A stretch of 64,000 nucleotides of DNA from GCA-2715965 sp047608975 (GCA_047608975.1 JBLFYM010000005.1:23733-87732); one strand, 5' to 3'. Shown: positions 26,519 to 35,633, numbered from the stretch's first letter. Notes: generated from the letters alone by a model not told the origin. Made by a program: numbers and translations.

Positions 26519-27016
26519 TATGAGAATACCAGCGGCTTTGCGGCGCGGTGGTTTCGGAGTAGCGGGCGGGTTGGATATCGGATCTGCGTTGCTGATGGTG
26601 GACTGTGGAGGATATTGCGATCACGGTGAACTTTGAAAACCGGGCTGCATTTGGTCCATGTGCAGTCGGAGATTTTCTCTGTCGGAATTGACCGGGCTCG
26701 GGAATCATATGGGTGTTTGCGGTGACTCAATCCTAACCCTAACCCTGACGAATGAGACCCTGAATATGATTGCCTAGACCAGGCTCAAGACCCTCGTTCC
26801 CATTGCCGCATTTGCCGCATTTGCCGCATTTGCCGTCGGCACACCGATCGTGATTCAGCAGAACTCGATTTGTGATCTGAAGCGTGAGAACGCGCGGTTC
26901 GTCAATGGGATCTGCCGGAGCGATTTCAGATCGGTGGCGGGAACGCACTGCGGTCGAACGCAGAAACCACTTGCCAAGTGGTTGAAAAACAATTCGGCTG
27001 GGGCGGTTCAATCAAC
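26519..27016. other. Divergent intergenic region
   Basis: About 500 bases between the hydrolase (minus) and the DUF1080 gene (plus). It holds CCTAACCCTAACCC near 26735 and a 9-bp tandem repeat at 26802-26837, but no open frame with protein-like composition. Promoters for both flanking genes should lie here; none is clear. Confidence 0.4.
26802..26837. repeat. 9-bp tandem repeat
   Basis: About four copies of TTTGCCGCA in a row; the first (ATTGCCGCA) and last (TTTGCCGTC) are imperfect. It is non-coding as far as can be seen and probably length-variable. Confidence 0.75.
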
Positions 27017-27646
27017 ATGAAGAACTTACTCTCCATATTCCTGACGGCTTCGTTGGCTGCTGTCATTTTCGTGCCGTTCAGCGAGGCCGCTGCCGCCGGC
27101 AAATCTGTTGCCCTGTTCGATGGCAAGACTCTCAAGGGTTGGACCAATCCGTTTGACTGGGGTGAAGCCTGGGTGGAAGACGGGGCGATTGCGTTGAAGG
27201 CCAACAAAAAGTTCTTCCTCACGACCAAGAAGCAATACTCAGACTTCTCATTGGAAGTGGAGATCATGCTACCGCCCGAAGGCACGAGCAATTCCGGGAT
27301 CATGTTCCGTTGTCATGTGGAGAAGAACAAAGTCTACGGTTATCAGGCGGAGTGCGATCCCTCGGATCGTGGGTGGACTGGCGGGCTGTACGACGAAGGG
27401 CGTCGGAAGTGGTTGCACCCCCTGACGAAGGAACGTGGTAAAAAGAAGCTCGTTCAGGCGCCGCTCGGCGAGTGGATCAAGTATCGCATCGTGTGTCACG
27501 GAGACCACCTTCAGATCTTCATCAATGGCAAGAAGACCACGGACTATCACGATGACATGGATGCCTCCGGTTACATCGCTGTCCAGCATCACGGTGAGAA
27601 TGGTCAGATCTATCGCTTCCGCAACATCCGCCTGACCGCTCTCTGA
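27017..27646 (+). CDS. Secreted DUF1080 protein (3-keto-disaccharide hydrolase domain)
   Basis: Periplasmic or extracellular jelly-roll domain protein of the DUF1080 family; some members hydrolyse 3-keto-glycosides and many are simply sugar-binding-like. The ATG at 27017 begins a signal peptide (hydrophobic 4-20, cleavage in SEAAAAG). The mature part opens with SVALFDGKTLKGWTN, the hallmark of the family, followed by DFSLEVEIMLPPEGTSNSGI and the C-terminal FRNIRLTAL. The 209 residues make one complete domain. The in-frame start at 26978 would hide the signal peptide. Confidence 0.92.
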   Translation: MKNLLSIFLTASLAAVIFVPFSEAAAAGKSVALFDGKTLKGWTNPFDWGEAWVEDGAIALKANKKFFLTTKKQYSDFSLEVEIMLPPEGTSNSGIMFRCHVEKNKVYGYQAECDPSDRGWTGGLYDEGRRKWLHPLTKERGKKKLVQAPLGEWIKYRIVCHGDHLQIFINGKKTTDYHDDMDASGYIAVQHHGENGQIYRFRNIRLTAL

Positions 27647-27665
27647 TCGGCAATCGCCGGCGATT

Positions 27666-28148
27666 ATGCAGATGGGCAACCCACCGACGGAGCAGAGTTC
27701 AACGGAGGCTGGCGAACCACCGGTGTCGCTGGTTCGTTATCACCTGGGCTTCGGCTGGTGGGGCTTGCTGGTGTTTCTCACTCTGGGGATTGTGCTTGAA
27801 GCCCTGCATGGATTCAAAGTGGGTGCGTATCTGAATGTTTCGAACGAGACCCGGCGGCTCATGTGGACGCTGGCGCACGCACACGGGACGCTGTTTTCGC
27901 TGATTCAACTTGGGTTCGCTGCCACGCTGCATGTGTTGGGTCACTCGGCGGGCTGGCAGTCGTCGGCGTCGCGCTGTTTTGTAGCTGCGACAGTTCTGGT
28001 GCCGGGTGGATTCTTTATGGGGGGCGTTTATCTTTACGGCGGAGATCCTGGCATGGGCATTTTTCTCGTGCCGGTTGGAGCGCTTGCTCTGTTCGTCGGG
28101 GTGTGGCTGACCGCGCGAGGCGTGCTTCGTAGCGGTCACGAATACTGA
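27666..28148 (+). CDS. Four-helix membrane protein, unknown function
   Basis: A 160-residue protein with about four transmembrane helices after a polar N-terminus: FGWWGLLVFLTLGIVLEAL (about 30-48), MWTLAHAHGTLFSLIQLGFA (about 66-90), a third near 102-125, and a fourth near 132-152. His residues in AHAHGTL lie inside helix 2 and could bind a metal or haem; that is speculation. The stop overlaps the hemW start (TGATG), which may hint at a haem-related role. I do not know the family. Confidence 0.74.
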   Translation: MQMGNPPTEQSSTEAGEPPVSLVRYHLGFGWWGLLVFLTLGIVLEALHGFKVGAYLNVSNETRRLMWTLAHAHGTLFSLIQLGFAATLHVLGHSAGWQSSASRCFVAATVLVPGGFFMGGVYLYGGDPGMGIFLVPVGALALFVGVWLTARGVLRSGHEY

Positions 28149-29344
28149 TGTCTGGAGCCTCTTCCGAGCCGATTCGAAGCCTGTACGTGCATGTGCCGTT
28201 TTGTGCGCACAAGTGCGAGTACTGCGCGTTCTATTCCAAGATTCCCGCCGCTGATTTGGTCGGGCGTTACGTCGATGCACTGCTGCTTGAAATGGAGATG
28301 GTTGCCGGGGATTGTCGACCGGACACAATCTTCTTTGGCGGTGGAACGCCGTCTCTTCTGAGCGTCAAACAGTGGCAGAAGCTGCTGGATGGCATGGACC
28401 GTTTGAAGCTGTTGGGGGCGGCTGAATGGACGGTGGAGTGTAATCCCGCGACGGTGTCAGCGGACAAGGCGATGCTGCTTCGTGAGTTTGGGGTGAACCG
28501 GATTTCAATGGGGGTGCAGTCTCTGAATACAGATATGCTGGAACGGCTGGGCCGGATTCATTCGCGCGAGCAGGTGTTCAAGTCCTTTGACATCCTGCGT
28601 TCCGCCGGCTTTGACAACATCAACCTGGACCTGATGTTCGGAATTCCCGGGCAGACGCTCGAGGTGTGGGAACAGACGCTTTCTGAAATCGCGGCGCTGG
28701 AGTCGGAACATCTGTCGAGCTATGAGGTAATTTATGAGGAAGATACGCCGTTGTTTGAGCAGTTGAAGGCCGGTAAATTTGATGTGGATGAGGAGTTGAA
28801 CGAGACGCTCTACGAAACCCTGGTTGAGCGGTCGGCTGAGCAGGGATTCGTGCAATACGAGGTGGCAAACTTCGCGCGGCAAGACGGGGCGTTGGGGCCG
28901 CTTGAGGATCCGGAGCGGGCGTGTCGCCACAACTTGGGCTATTGGCGGGGCACTTCGTTTCACGCCTTGGGTCCGAGTGCCACGGGTTATGTGCGTGGAC
29001 GCCGCTCAAAGAACTGGGCCAATACACAGATGTATTGCGAGTTGATCGAGTGCGACAAACGCGCGTTTGATTTCAACGAAGAACTTTCTCCCCGCGCGCA
29101 AGCGGGAGAGGCTGCGGCCTTCGGTCTGCGCATGAACCGGGGCTGGGGCTTTGATGAGTTCGTCGCGGCGACCGGCTTTGATCTGCGTGAGCACTGGCAG
29201 CGGGAGATGACGGAATTGGTGAACGAAGAGTTGGGCAAGATTTCCGAACTTGGTTTTCGATTGTCAGCACGAGGGCACCGATTTGCGGATTACGCCGGTG
29301 CAAAGTTTTTGCAGCTCGACACCGCCGAAGCGATTTCGACCTAA
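28148..29344 (+). CDS. hemW: HemW, radical SAM haem chaperone
   Basis: HemW (once annotated as oxygen-independent coproporphyrinogen oxidase) binds haem and passes it to respiratory proteins. The radical SAM cluster motif CAHKCEYC is at about residues 18-25, preceded by YVHVPF. It is followed by FFGGGTPSLL and NRISMGVQSLN and, in the C-terminal part, YEVANFAR and HNLGYWRG, all typical of HemW. It lacks the extra N-terminal Cys of true HemN (CxxxCxxCxC). The 398-aa length fits. Its ATG overlaps the preceding membrane-protein gene. Confidence 0.94.
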   Translation: MSGASSEPIRSLYVHVPFCAHKCEYCAFYSKIPAADLVGRYVDALLLEMEMVAGDCRPDTIFFGGGTPSLLSVKQWQKLLDGMDRLKLLGAAEWTVECNPATVSADKAMLLREFGVNRISMGVQSLNTDMLERLGRIHSREQVFKSFDILRSAGFDNINLDLMFGIPGQTLEVWEQTLSEIAALESEHLSSYEVIYEEDTPLFEQLKAGKFDVDEELNETLYETLVERSAEQGFVQYEVANFARQDGALGPLEDPERACRHNLGYWRGTSFHALGPSATGYVRGRRSKNWANTQMYCELIECDKRAFDFNEELSPRAQAGEAAAFGLRMNRGWGFDEFVAATGFDLREHWQREMTELVNEELGKISELGFRLSARGHRFADYAGAKFLQLDTAEAIST

Positions 29345-29450
29345 GCCCTGGCCGTTTGTAAAAGACGGTTTACCTATTGTTAACGGTCCAAGATGTGCTG
29401 TTATCGCTTTAGTGGGTCAGCCGCAGAATACCGTTGGGCAGGTCGTGTTT

Positions 29451-29675
29451 ATGCGCACGGACGTGCCGAACTATGTCGAGGAAACCTTTACGTTTGGGAG
29501 TCTGGAGGAGTTGATCGCGTTGTGCACCACTTCGAAGCCGAATCTCACGCTGGAGAAAGTGATGGTTTACGCAATGGACGGGGAAACGCCGATCTCGCTG
29601 ACTCTGGGTTTCGTGGCTGCCAGCAAAGGTAGGCGTTTGCCGGAGGAGATGTTGAAGAAGGTTGAAAGACGGTGA
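29451..29675 (+). CDS. Small hypothetical protein
   Basis: A 74-residue frame that reads like real protein: MRTDVPNYVEETFTFGSLEE, then a central helix-like part and a basic C-terminus (RRLPEEMLKKVERR). A purine-rich GGGCAGG sits upstream of the ATG at 29451; a GTG at 29412 would add 13 residues. The frame stays open back into hemW, but that part is not coding. No family recognised. It lies between hemW and the epimerase gene on the same strand. Confidence 0.5.
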   Translation: MRTDVPNYVEETFTFGSLEELIALCTTSKPNLTLEKVMVYAMDGETPISLTLGFVAASKGRRLPEEMLKKVERR

Positions 29676-29754
29676 ACTGTTTTTGCTGATTCGTTGCTGT
29701 GACTGATAATCAACGTTGATTTACGATTGGAAAAACCGCGTTAATGTTCCCTAC

Positions 29755-30660
29755 GTGAGAATTCTGATTGCTGGTTCAAGTGGTCTGGTGGGTAACGCTT
29801 TGGGGCGACGTCTGCGCGATACCCAACACGAGATCTGGCGATTGGTCCGGCGGGAGTCGGATGACGAACGGGAGATTTCTTGGGACCCCGAACGGGGTTT
29901 ATTGGACCAGACGGCGTGCGAGGGATTTGACGCCGTGATTCATTTGGGAGGTGTGAACATCGCGTTGCGACGTTGGAGTGAGAAGTTCAAACAACGCATC
30001 CGCGATAGCCGGGTCAAAAGCACGCGTCTCTTGGCGATGACAATTTCCAATCTCCAACAACCGCCCAAGGTATTTCTCTGCGCGACCGGAATCGGAAACT
30101 ATGGCGATCGCGGCGATGAACTGCTGGATGAGGAGAGTTCTGAAGCGGACAGTTTTTTGGCCAGCGTCGGCAAGGAATGGGAAGCGGCCAGCCAACCCGC
30201 TGCGGCGGCGAACGTACGCGTCGTGAATCTGCGCTTCGGCCTGGTGTTGGGCACGGCTGACGGTGCGCTTGCAAAGATGCTTCCGGTCTTCCGCCTGGGA
30301 ATCGGGGGCGTCGTTGGAAACGGCCGGCAATGGTGGAGCTGGATCGGTCTGCAGGACACAGTGAAAGCGATCGCGTTCTTGTTGGAGAACGAAGGATTGC
30401 GAGGGCCTATCAATCTGGTCTCGCCGAACCCTGCGACGAATCGCGAATTCACGAAGACGCTCGGTCACGTTCTACGGCGCTTCACCCTCTTTCCGCTGCC
30501 CGCAGTTGTTGCGCGGATCGCGCTGGGGGAGATGGCGAAGGAAACTTTGCTTGCGAGTACGCGGGTGAGGCCGAAGCGATTGCTGGAGGCGGGATTCGAA
30601 TTTGACCATCCGGAGTTGGAGGACGCTCTGCGCACGGAGTTGGCGGCCGAAGTCGAATGA
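29755..30660 (+). CDS. TIGR01777-family epimerase (SDR39U1-like)
   Basis: NAD(P)-binding extended short-chain dehydrogenase of the YfcH/SDR39U1 group, whose substrate is generally unknown. The GTG at 29755 gives MRILIAGSSGLVGNALGRRL with the Gly-rich Rossmann loop at the N-terminus; the in-frame TTG at 29716 would add 13 odd residues. Other landmarks are HLGGVNIALRRWSEKFKQ(R)I, SRVKSTRLLAMTI, the GIGNYGDRGDELLDE segment, and a DUF1731-like C-terminal part (RVRPKRLLEAGFEF). The 301-aa length is normal. Confidence 0.9.
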   Translation: MRILIAGSSGLVGNALGRRLRDTQHEIWRLVRRESDDEREISWDPERGLLDQTACEGFDAVIHLGGVNIALRRWSEKFKQRIRDSRVKSTRLLAMTISNLQQPPKVFLCATGIGNYGDRGDELLDEESSEADSFLASVGKEWEAASQPAAAANVRVVNLRFGLVLGTADGALAKMLPVFRLGIGGVVGNGRQWWSWIGLQDTVKAIAFLLENEGLRGPINLVSPNPATNREFTKTLGHVLRRFTLFPLPAVVARIALGEMAKETLLASTRVRPKRLLEAGFEFDHPELEDALRTELAAEVE

Positions 30661-30703
30661 ATGTCGGCTTGCATGGGATGCGAGCAGTCCACAGCATTAC
30701 ACA

Positions 30704-31609
30704 ATGAAGTTATTGATTGCGGCAATTGTCGTTGGATTGACGGTCTCGTTGGATGCCGCGCCGGCGCAAGTGAACATGCGGGGGGCGGAAGTTGAAACTT
30801 ACAAGGTCGCATCCGGTGATGAATTGAAGCTCTACATCTTCAACCCTGAGGGGCACAAGCCGAAGAAAGACAAGCGACCCGCGATCGTTTTTTTCTTTGG
30901 CGGTGGTTGGAATGGAGGAGCCCCAACACAGTTTCAACAACACTGCCGCTATCTCGCATCGCGCGGCATGGTGGCGATGGCTGCGGATTACCGTGTGAAG
31001 TCACGTCAAAAGACACCTCCAAGTGCCTGTGTCAACGATGGCAAGTCCGCGATCCGCTATGTCCGGAAGAACGCGGCTCGACTCGGGATTGATTCGGATC
31101 GCATCGCTGCCGGCGGCGGGTCCGCCGGTGGGCATGTCGGTGCTGCCACCGGAATGCTGGACGGACTCGACGACCAGGCGGACGACCAGAAGATCTCCTC
31201 CAAATCCAACGCGTTGGTGCTGTTCAATCCTGTGTATGACAATGGCCCCAATGGCTATGGGTACAGCCGCGTGACGGAGTATTGGAAGGAATTCTCACCC
31301 GCCCACAACATCACCAAAGACGATCCCCCGGCGGTGGTTTTTCTTGGAACAAAAGATACGCTGATTCCCGTTAGCACTGGTGAATCGTTTAAAGCACGAA
31401 TGGAAGCAGTCGGTTTGAAAAGCGAGCTGCACCTGTACGACGGGCAACCGCACGGTTTCTTCAATGAGCGCAAAGGCGGAACGGAAATATTCTTCGATAC
31501 AGTTCGGAAAATGGATCGGTTTCTGGTGGAACTTGGTTATCTGGATGGGAAAGGGAGTGAGGCTCAATTAAAGGCGGTATCAGACCCTCCAGCGCCGAAG
31601 AAAAAGTAG
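30704..31609 (+). CDS. Secreted alpha/beta hydrolase (BD-FAE/lipase-like esterase)
   Basis: Esterase-like alpha/beta hydrolase with a signal peptide (MKLLIAAIVVGLTVSLDAAP, cleavage near residue 19). The oxyanion hole is FFFGGGWNGG, in place of the HGGG of related lipases; the nucleophile is in GGGSAGGHVG, and the acid-base pair lies in GTKDTLIPV and GQPHGFF. It probably removes acyl groups from polysaccharides or small molecules. The 301 residues are complete. The open frame upstream of 30704 overlaps the epimerase and is rejected. Confidence 0.9.
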   Translation: MKLLIAAIVVGLTVSLDAAPAQVNMRGAEVETYKVASGDELKLYIFNPEGHKPKKDKRPAIVFFFGGGWNGGAPTQFQQHCRYLASRGMVAMAADYRVKSRQKTPPSACVNDGKSAIRYVRKNAARLGIDSDRIAAGGGSAGGHVGAATGMLDGLDDQADDQKISSKSNALVLFNPVYDNGPNGYGYSRVTEYWKEFSPAHNITKDDPPAVVFLGTKDTLIPVSTGESFKARMEAVGLKSELHLYDGQPHGFFNERKGGTEIFFDTVRKMDRFLVELGYLDGKGSEAQLKAVSDPPAPKKK

Positions 31610-31716
31610 CTGACCTATCCCAGCCTTCACCGGTTCTCAAAACTCACTCGGCGCTTCGAACGTACGCGCACCGGAATGACCTGCTGAGCGATTGCCAGAA
31701 CGCCTTTCAGGTCGCC

Positions 31717-32383
31717 TTGCGGCGATATCGGTCGCTACGATACAGGCTCAACAATCGATCGGAGCCGCTAATTCTCACCATCATTACACACCACCTCTCT
31801 CTCACGCTCCTTACGTTTGCAGTCGTACCCGCCTCGGGAGCGAGACCGGTGGAGGTGAGCACCGAGTCGGCTTCGGTCGGAGTCATTTTACCAGGGGATG
31901 AAGTGAAGTTGAGCGTCGATCGCGAGGTTGATCTGAATCTGGTCTCCGTGGTGCCACCGACGGCAAGGTTTCATCGCCTCTGATTGGTCCGGTGAAACTC
32001 GCGGGGCTAAAAGTGCGCCAAGCGAAAAAGATGCGTCCGAGACGCATACGGAAAAGACCTGCTGGTCAACCCGAGGGTGTCACTTTTACTGACCCCTCAG
32101 CCGAGAATAGCCGGGAAGTTTGTCATCAACGGGCACATTGGTCAGCCGGTGTGTTTTTGATCTGCCTGCGGGAAAAATGGAAATCTCCATCATGGCAGCA
32201 GTGGCGATTGCTGGTGGATTCACCGGCTGGTCCCGTCGGACACGCATAAATGTGCACCGGGACGTCGGCGGAAAATCGACTGTCATCAAGTCCGCCGCCA
32301 AGAAAATCTCGACCGATCCCAAATCAGAGGATTTTAAAATCCGTATGGGAGAGGTCATTTTTATTCCGGGAATCTGTATATAG
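31717..32383 (+). pseudogene. Frameshifted Wza-type polysaccharide export gene
   Basis: Three plus-strand frames together rebuild a Poly_export/SLBB outer-membrane protein of about 205 aa. Segment 1: signal-like LLTFAVVPASGA, then VILPGDEVKLSVDREVDLNL. Segment 2 (from about 31960): DGKVSSPLIGPVKLAGLKV. Segment 3 (from 32041): DLLVNPRVSLLL, then IAGKFVINGHIGQPV. Segment 4 (from about 32150): FDLPAGKMEISIMAAVAIAG, ending GEVIFIPG. The frame changes near 31958, 32030 and 32150, and in-frame stops interrupt each segment. Homology is well preserved, so the decay is recent or the indels are assembly errors. No sugar-export partner gene is adjacent. Confidence 0.8.
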
Positions 32384-32684
32384 GCCCACTGGCTGGACTG
32401 AGAAATTCCGAGAGGGTGGGGGGATTCTAGGGTTTTTAGCCACATTTATGCGAATTTTGAGTATTCTGCAGGAATAGTGCCGAAAACATGGATTGGTCGA
32501 CTTTTCCAAAACAATTTGGTTGACTTCCAACTGCGCTTTTATATCTTCCCGCTCCGCTTAGGTGCTGGAACCGAGTAAAAAAGACCGCTCAATCCATTGG
32601 TTCTGCTGGTAGCAGAATATCGGGTGAAGCGTTCTTTTTGTCGCTGGGTTCAGAGGTGCGAAGTGGATAATACCCGGGCTTTTT
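32384..32684. other. Leader region upstream of tRNA-Thr and tuf
   Basis: About 300 bases, more AT-rich than the surroundings, without a protein-like frame. It should hold the promoter for the tRNA-Thr/tuf transcript; a possible -10 box GATAAT lies near 32667, but no good -35 box is seen at the right distance. The small frames on either strand are not convincing. Confidence 0.35.
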
Positions 32685-32760
32685 GCCCATGTAGCTCAGC
32701 TGGTAGAGCACATCCTTGGTAAGGATGAGGTCACCGGTTCAAGCCCGGTCATGGGCTCCA
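32685..32760 (+). tRNA. tRNA-Thr (GGU)
   Basis: Complete cloverleaf: acceptor GCCCATG paired with CATGGGC, D-loop AGCTCAGCTGGTAGAGC, anticodon GGT at 32718-32720 in a TTGGTAA loop, T-loop GGTTCAAGCC, and an encoded CCA end. It lies directly before tuf, a common arrangement. Confidence 0.96.
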
Positions 32761-32821
32761 TTTCGGCTTAAACGCCGGATCGACTAACAACAGAACAGAA
32801 TAGAAAACAGGACACTCAGAA

Positions 32822-34015
32822 ATGGCAAAAGAAGCGTTTCAACGGATTAAACCACACGTGAACGTTGGTACCATCGGACACGTCGACCATGGTAAATCAA
32901 CTCTGACCGCAGCGATTGTTGCGACTCAGGCACGTCGCAATCTGGCACCAGCGGTTTCATACGCTGATATCACCAAAGGTGGTACTGTGCGTGATGATTC
33001 CAAGACGGTGACCATTGCTGCGTCGCATGTGGAATATCAAAGCGACACGCGTCACTACGCCCATGTTGACTGTCCGGGTCATGCTGATTATGTGAAAAAC
33101 ATGATCACGGGTGCTGCTCAGATGGATGGAGCGATCTTGGTGGTTGCTGCTGATTCTGGTCCGATGCCCCAGACCCGTGAGCACATCCTGCTCGCCCGTC
33201 AGGTGGGTGTCCCGGAGATTGTTGTCTACATGAACAAGTGTGACCTCGTTGATGACGAGGAATTGCTTGATCTGGTGGAGATGGAAGTTCGTGATCTTCT
33301 GACCAAATACGAATTTGATGGCGATAATATTCCGATCGTTCGTGGGAGCGCGACCGCTGCTATGGAAGGCACGGAAGAGGGTGAAGCTGCGATTCAGGAA
33401 CTCCTGAAGGCGATTGACGAGTATATTCCGCTGCCGCCTCGTGAAATCGACCAGCCGTTCCTGATGTGTGTTGAGGATGTATTCAACATTGAAGGACGTG
33501 GTACGGTTCTTACCGGTCGAGTTGAGCGCGGTATCCTGAAAAAGATGGAAGAGGTTGAAATCGTTGGCCTTAGGGACACTCGTAAAACGACTGCTACGGA
33601 CATTGAAATGTTCCGTAAGTTGTTGGATTCAGCTGAAGCAGGTGACAATGTTGGTATCCTGCTTCGTGGCATCAAGAAAGAAGATGTTGAGCGCGGTATG
33701 GTTCTCGCCAAGCCGGGCACCATCAAGCCGCACACCAAATTCAAGGCTGAACTCTACGTTCTGTCCAAGGATGAGGGCGGCCGTCATACTCCATTCTTCG
33801 GAAACTACCGTCCGCAATTTTATTTCCGCACTACCGATGTGACGGGAACCATTGATCTGGCAGAGGGCACCGAGATGGTGATGCCTGGTGACAATGTTTC
33901 TGTGACCGTCACTCTGATTGCCCCGGTGGCAATGGAGAAGGGCCAACGTTTTGCTATCCGTGAGGGTGGTAAGACAATTGGTGCTGGTCGCGTAAGCGAA
34001 GTGCTCGAAGGTTAA
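32822..34015 (+). CDS. tuf: Elongation factor Tu
   Basis: GTPase that brings aminoacyl-tRNA to the ribosome. G1 is GHVDHGKS (residues 19-26), the switch I region is GGTVRDDSKT (GITI is replaced by GGTV, a mild deviation), G3 is DCPGHADY, G4 is NKCD, and G5 is SATAA, followed by the two beta-barrel domains. The 397 aa are full length. Codon use is less GC-biased than that of the flanking genes, as expected for a highly expressed gene. Confidence 0.98.
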   Translation: MAKEAFQRIKPHVNVGTIGHVDHGKSTLTAAIVATQARRNLAPAVSYADITKGGTVRDDSKTVTIAASHVEYQSDTRHYAHVDCPGHADYVKNMITGAAQMDGAILVVAADSGPMPQTREHILLARQVGVPEIVVYMNKCDLVDDEELLDLVEMEVRDLLTKYEFDGDNIPIVRGSATAAMEGTEEGEAAIQELLKAIDEYIPLPPREIDQPFLMCVEDVFNIEGRGTVLTGRVERGILKKMEEVEIVGLRDTRKTTATDIEMFRKLLDSAEAGDNVGILLRGIKKEDVERGMVLAKPGTIKPHTKFKAELYVLSKDEGGRHTPFFGNYRPQFYFRTTDVTGTIDLAEGTEMVMPGDNVSVTVTLIAPVAMEKGQRFAIREGGKTIGAGRVSEVLEG

Positions 34016-34084
34016 CTCTGCTTTTCCGGTGTGAGGCGAGCTTGACTCTCCTCCATTTTTGCCGGAATCGGACAGTTTTTGGCT

Positions 34085-34160
34085 AGGGCGGTAGCTCAAT
34101 TGGTAGAGTTGCGGTCTCCAAAACCGTCGGTTGGGGGTTCGAATCCCTCCCGCCCTGCCA
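34085..34160 (+). tRNA. tRNA-Trp (CCA)
   Basis: Cloverleaf with acceptor AGGGCGG/CCGCCCT, D-arm TAGCTCAATTGGTAGAG, anticodon CCA at 34118-34120, T-loop GGTTCGAATCC, discriminator G and encoded CCA. The tuf - tRNA-Trp - secE order is widespread in bacteria. Confidence 0.96.
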
Positions 34161-34175
34161 TCCAAAAACTCGTGC

Positions 34176-34265
34176 GGAGGGGTGGCAGAGTGGTCGAATG
34201 CGGCGGTCTTGAAAACCGCTTTCCGGGAAACCGGAACGGGGGTTCGAATCCCTCCCCCTCCGCCA
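34176..34265 (+). tRNA. tRNA-Ser (UGA)
   Basis: Class II tRNA of 90 bases with acceptor GGAGGGG/CCCCTCC, anticodon TGA at 34210-34212, a long variable arm (TTCCGGGAAACCGGAA), T-loop GGTTCGAATCC, discriminator G and encoded CCA. Confidence 0.95.
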
Positions 34266-34296
34266 AATCCTGGCGAAGATAAACGAAGATAAAAAC

Positions 34297-34551
34297 GTGT
34301 TTAGTACAACCCAAATAGTTCTCTTGGTCGTGGGCGCGGTGGCGCTACTGCTTGCGTGGCGAAAAGGGCATCTGCTGCGCTTGGCCCACTACGTCGGCGA
34401 AACGAATGTTGAACTGAAGAAGTGCAACTGGCCGTCGAAAGACGAACTTAAAGGGTCGACGGTCCTTGTTATGTTCTCCGTGGTTGCGGTGGGATTCATC
34501 ACGTTTTTTGTGGATATCCTGATTTCACAGGTGATCAAGATTTTGATGTAG
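34297..34551 (+). CDS. secE: Preprotein translocase subunit SecE
   Basis: Small clamp subunit of the SecYEG channel, 84 aa. It starts with GTG at 34297. The conserved cytoplasmic helix VGETNVELKKCNWPSKDEL precedes the C-terminal membrane helix. An extra hydrophobic helix is present at the very N-terminus (IVLLVVGAVALLLAW), so this SecE appears to have two membrane spans. It stands in the canonical secE-nusG-rplK order, 1 base before nusG. Confidence 0.95.
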   Translation: MFSTTQIVLLVVGAVALLLAWRKGHLLRLAHYVGETNVELKKCNWPSKDELKGSTVLVMFSVVAVGFITFFVDILISQVIKILM

Positions 34552-34552
34552 T

Positions 34553-35119
34553 ATGAGTGAAGAACTTTCAGCAAAACACCAGTGGTTCGCGTTGCATACC
34601 CTCTCTGGTCAGGAGATGAAGGTGCGTGACAGCATCATGAAGCGGCTTAAGGCTGAGGAGATGCAGGATCACATTGGGGAAGTTCTTCTGCCGATGGAGA
34701 AGGTTGTGGAAGTTCGCAATCAGAAGAAAACTGTCACTCAGCGCAAACTGCATCCCGGTTACGTGTATATTCACATCGCTCTGCTTGATGAAACGTATCG
34801 GATCATGGATAAGCCATGGTATTTCATCAAAGACACGCAGGGTATTATTGGTTTTGTGGGTGGCGAGCGTCCGATCCCTTTGGATACGCACGAGATTGAC
34901 GACATCAAAGCGCAGATCTTAGATTCCGAAGATGTTGAACGGCCTCGTGTCAACTTTGAGATCAATGAGACGGTCAAGATCAACGATGGCCCGTTCCTGA
35001 ATTTCAGTGGCGTGATCGAGGAAGTGGATCCTGATCGCGGTAAGTTGAAAATCACTGTCGATATTTTCGGCCGGAAGACTCCTGTAGAACTCGAATACTG
35101 GCAGGTTGAAAAAACCTGA
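34553..35119 (+). CDS. nusG: Transcription termination/antitermination factor NusG
   Basis: NusG binds RNA polymerase and links it to Rho or the ribosome. The N-terminal NGN domain begins with HQWFALHTLSGQEMKVRDSI; the linker is followed by the KOW domain with INETVKINDGPFLNFSGVIE and KITVDIFGRKTPVELEYWQV, a textbook NusG ending. The 188 aa are full length. Confidence 0.97.
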   Translation: MSEELSAKHQWFALHTLSGQEMKVRDSIMKRLKAEEMQDHIGEVLLPMEKVVEVRNQKKTVTQRKLHPGYVYIHIALLDETYRIMDKPWYFIKDTQGIIGFVGGERPIPLDTHEIDDIKAQILDSEDVERPRVNFEINETVKINDGPFLNFSGVIEEVDPDRGKLKITVDIFGRKTPVELEYWQVEKT

Positions 35120-35159
35120 CTCCAGCTCAACTCGGTAACACTGAACCCAAATTTAAAAA

Positions 35160-35585
35160 ATGGCGAAGAAAGCAACTGGACTAATTAAACTGCAGATCCC
35201 GGCTGGTCAGGCGAATCCCGCACCGCCGGTCGGACCCGCACTGGGTCAGCACGGCGTGAATATCATGGGCTTCTGTAAGGAGTTCAATGCCAAGACGAAG
35301 GATCGCGCCGGCCTGATCATCCCTGTGGTCATCACGGTTTATCAGGATAAGAGTTTCACTTTCATTACGAAGTCGCCGCCCGCAGCGATTCTTTTGAAAA
35401 AAGCGGCAGGTATCGCTTCGGGATCCGCTTCGCCCAATAAGGACAAGGTTGGCAAAGTCACCCGCGCTCAATTGCTGGAGATTGCCAAGACCAAAATGGA
35501 AGATTTGAACGCCAACGACGACGAAGCTGCAATTCAGGTAATCGCCGGTACTGCCCGCAGTATGGGCATCGAAGTCACCGACTAA
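35160..35585 (+). CDS. rplK: 50S ribosomal protein L11
   Basis: L11 forms the GTPase-associated centre with 23S rRNA. It begins MAKKATGLIKLQIPAGQANP with PPVGPALGQHGVNIMGFCKE, and the C-terminal rRNA-binding domain includes KSPPAAILLKKAAGI and GTARSMGIEV. The 141 aa are normal. It lies 40 bases after nusG in the standard operon order. Confidence 0.98.
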   Translation: MAKKATGLIKLQIPAGQANPAPPVGPALGQHGVNIMGFCKEFNAKTKDRAGLIIPVVITVYQDKSFTFITKSPPAAILLKKAAGIASGSASPNKDKVGKVTRAQLLEIAKTKMEDLNANDDEAAIQVIAGTARSMGIEVTD

Positions 35586-35633
35586 AAAAAATGCGGGAGA
35601 GTCCTTCTGGATTCGTATGAACCGCCTCAAAAA

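Noticed and set aside
26735..26753. CCTAACCCTAACCC, telomere-like words
   Set aside because: Two units only, in a bacterial intergenic region; probably chance.
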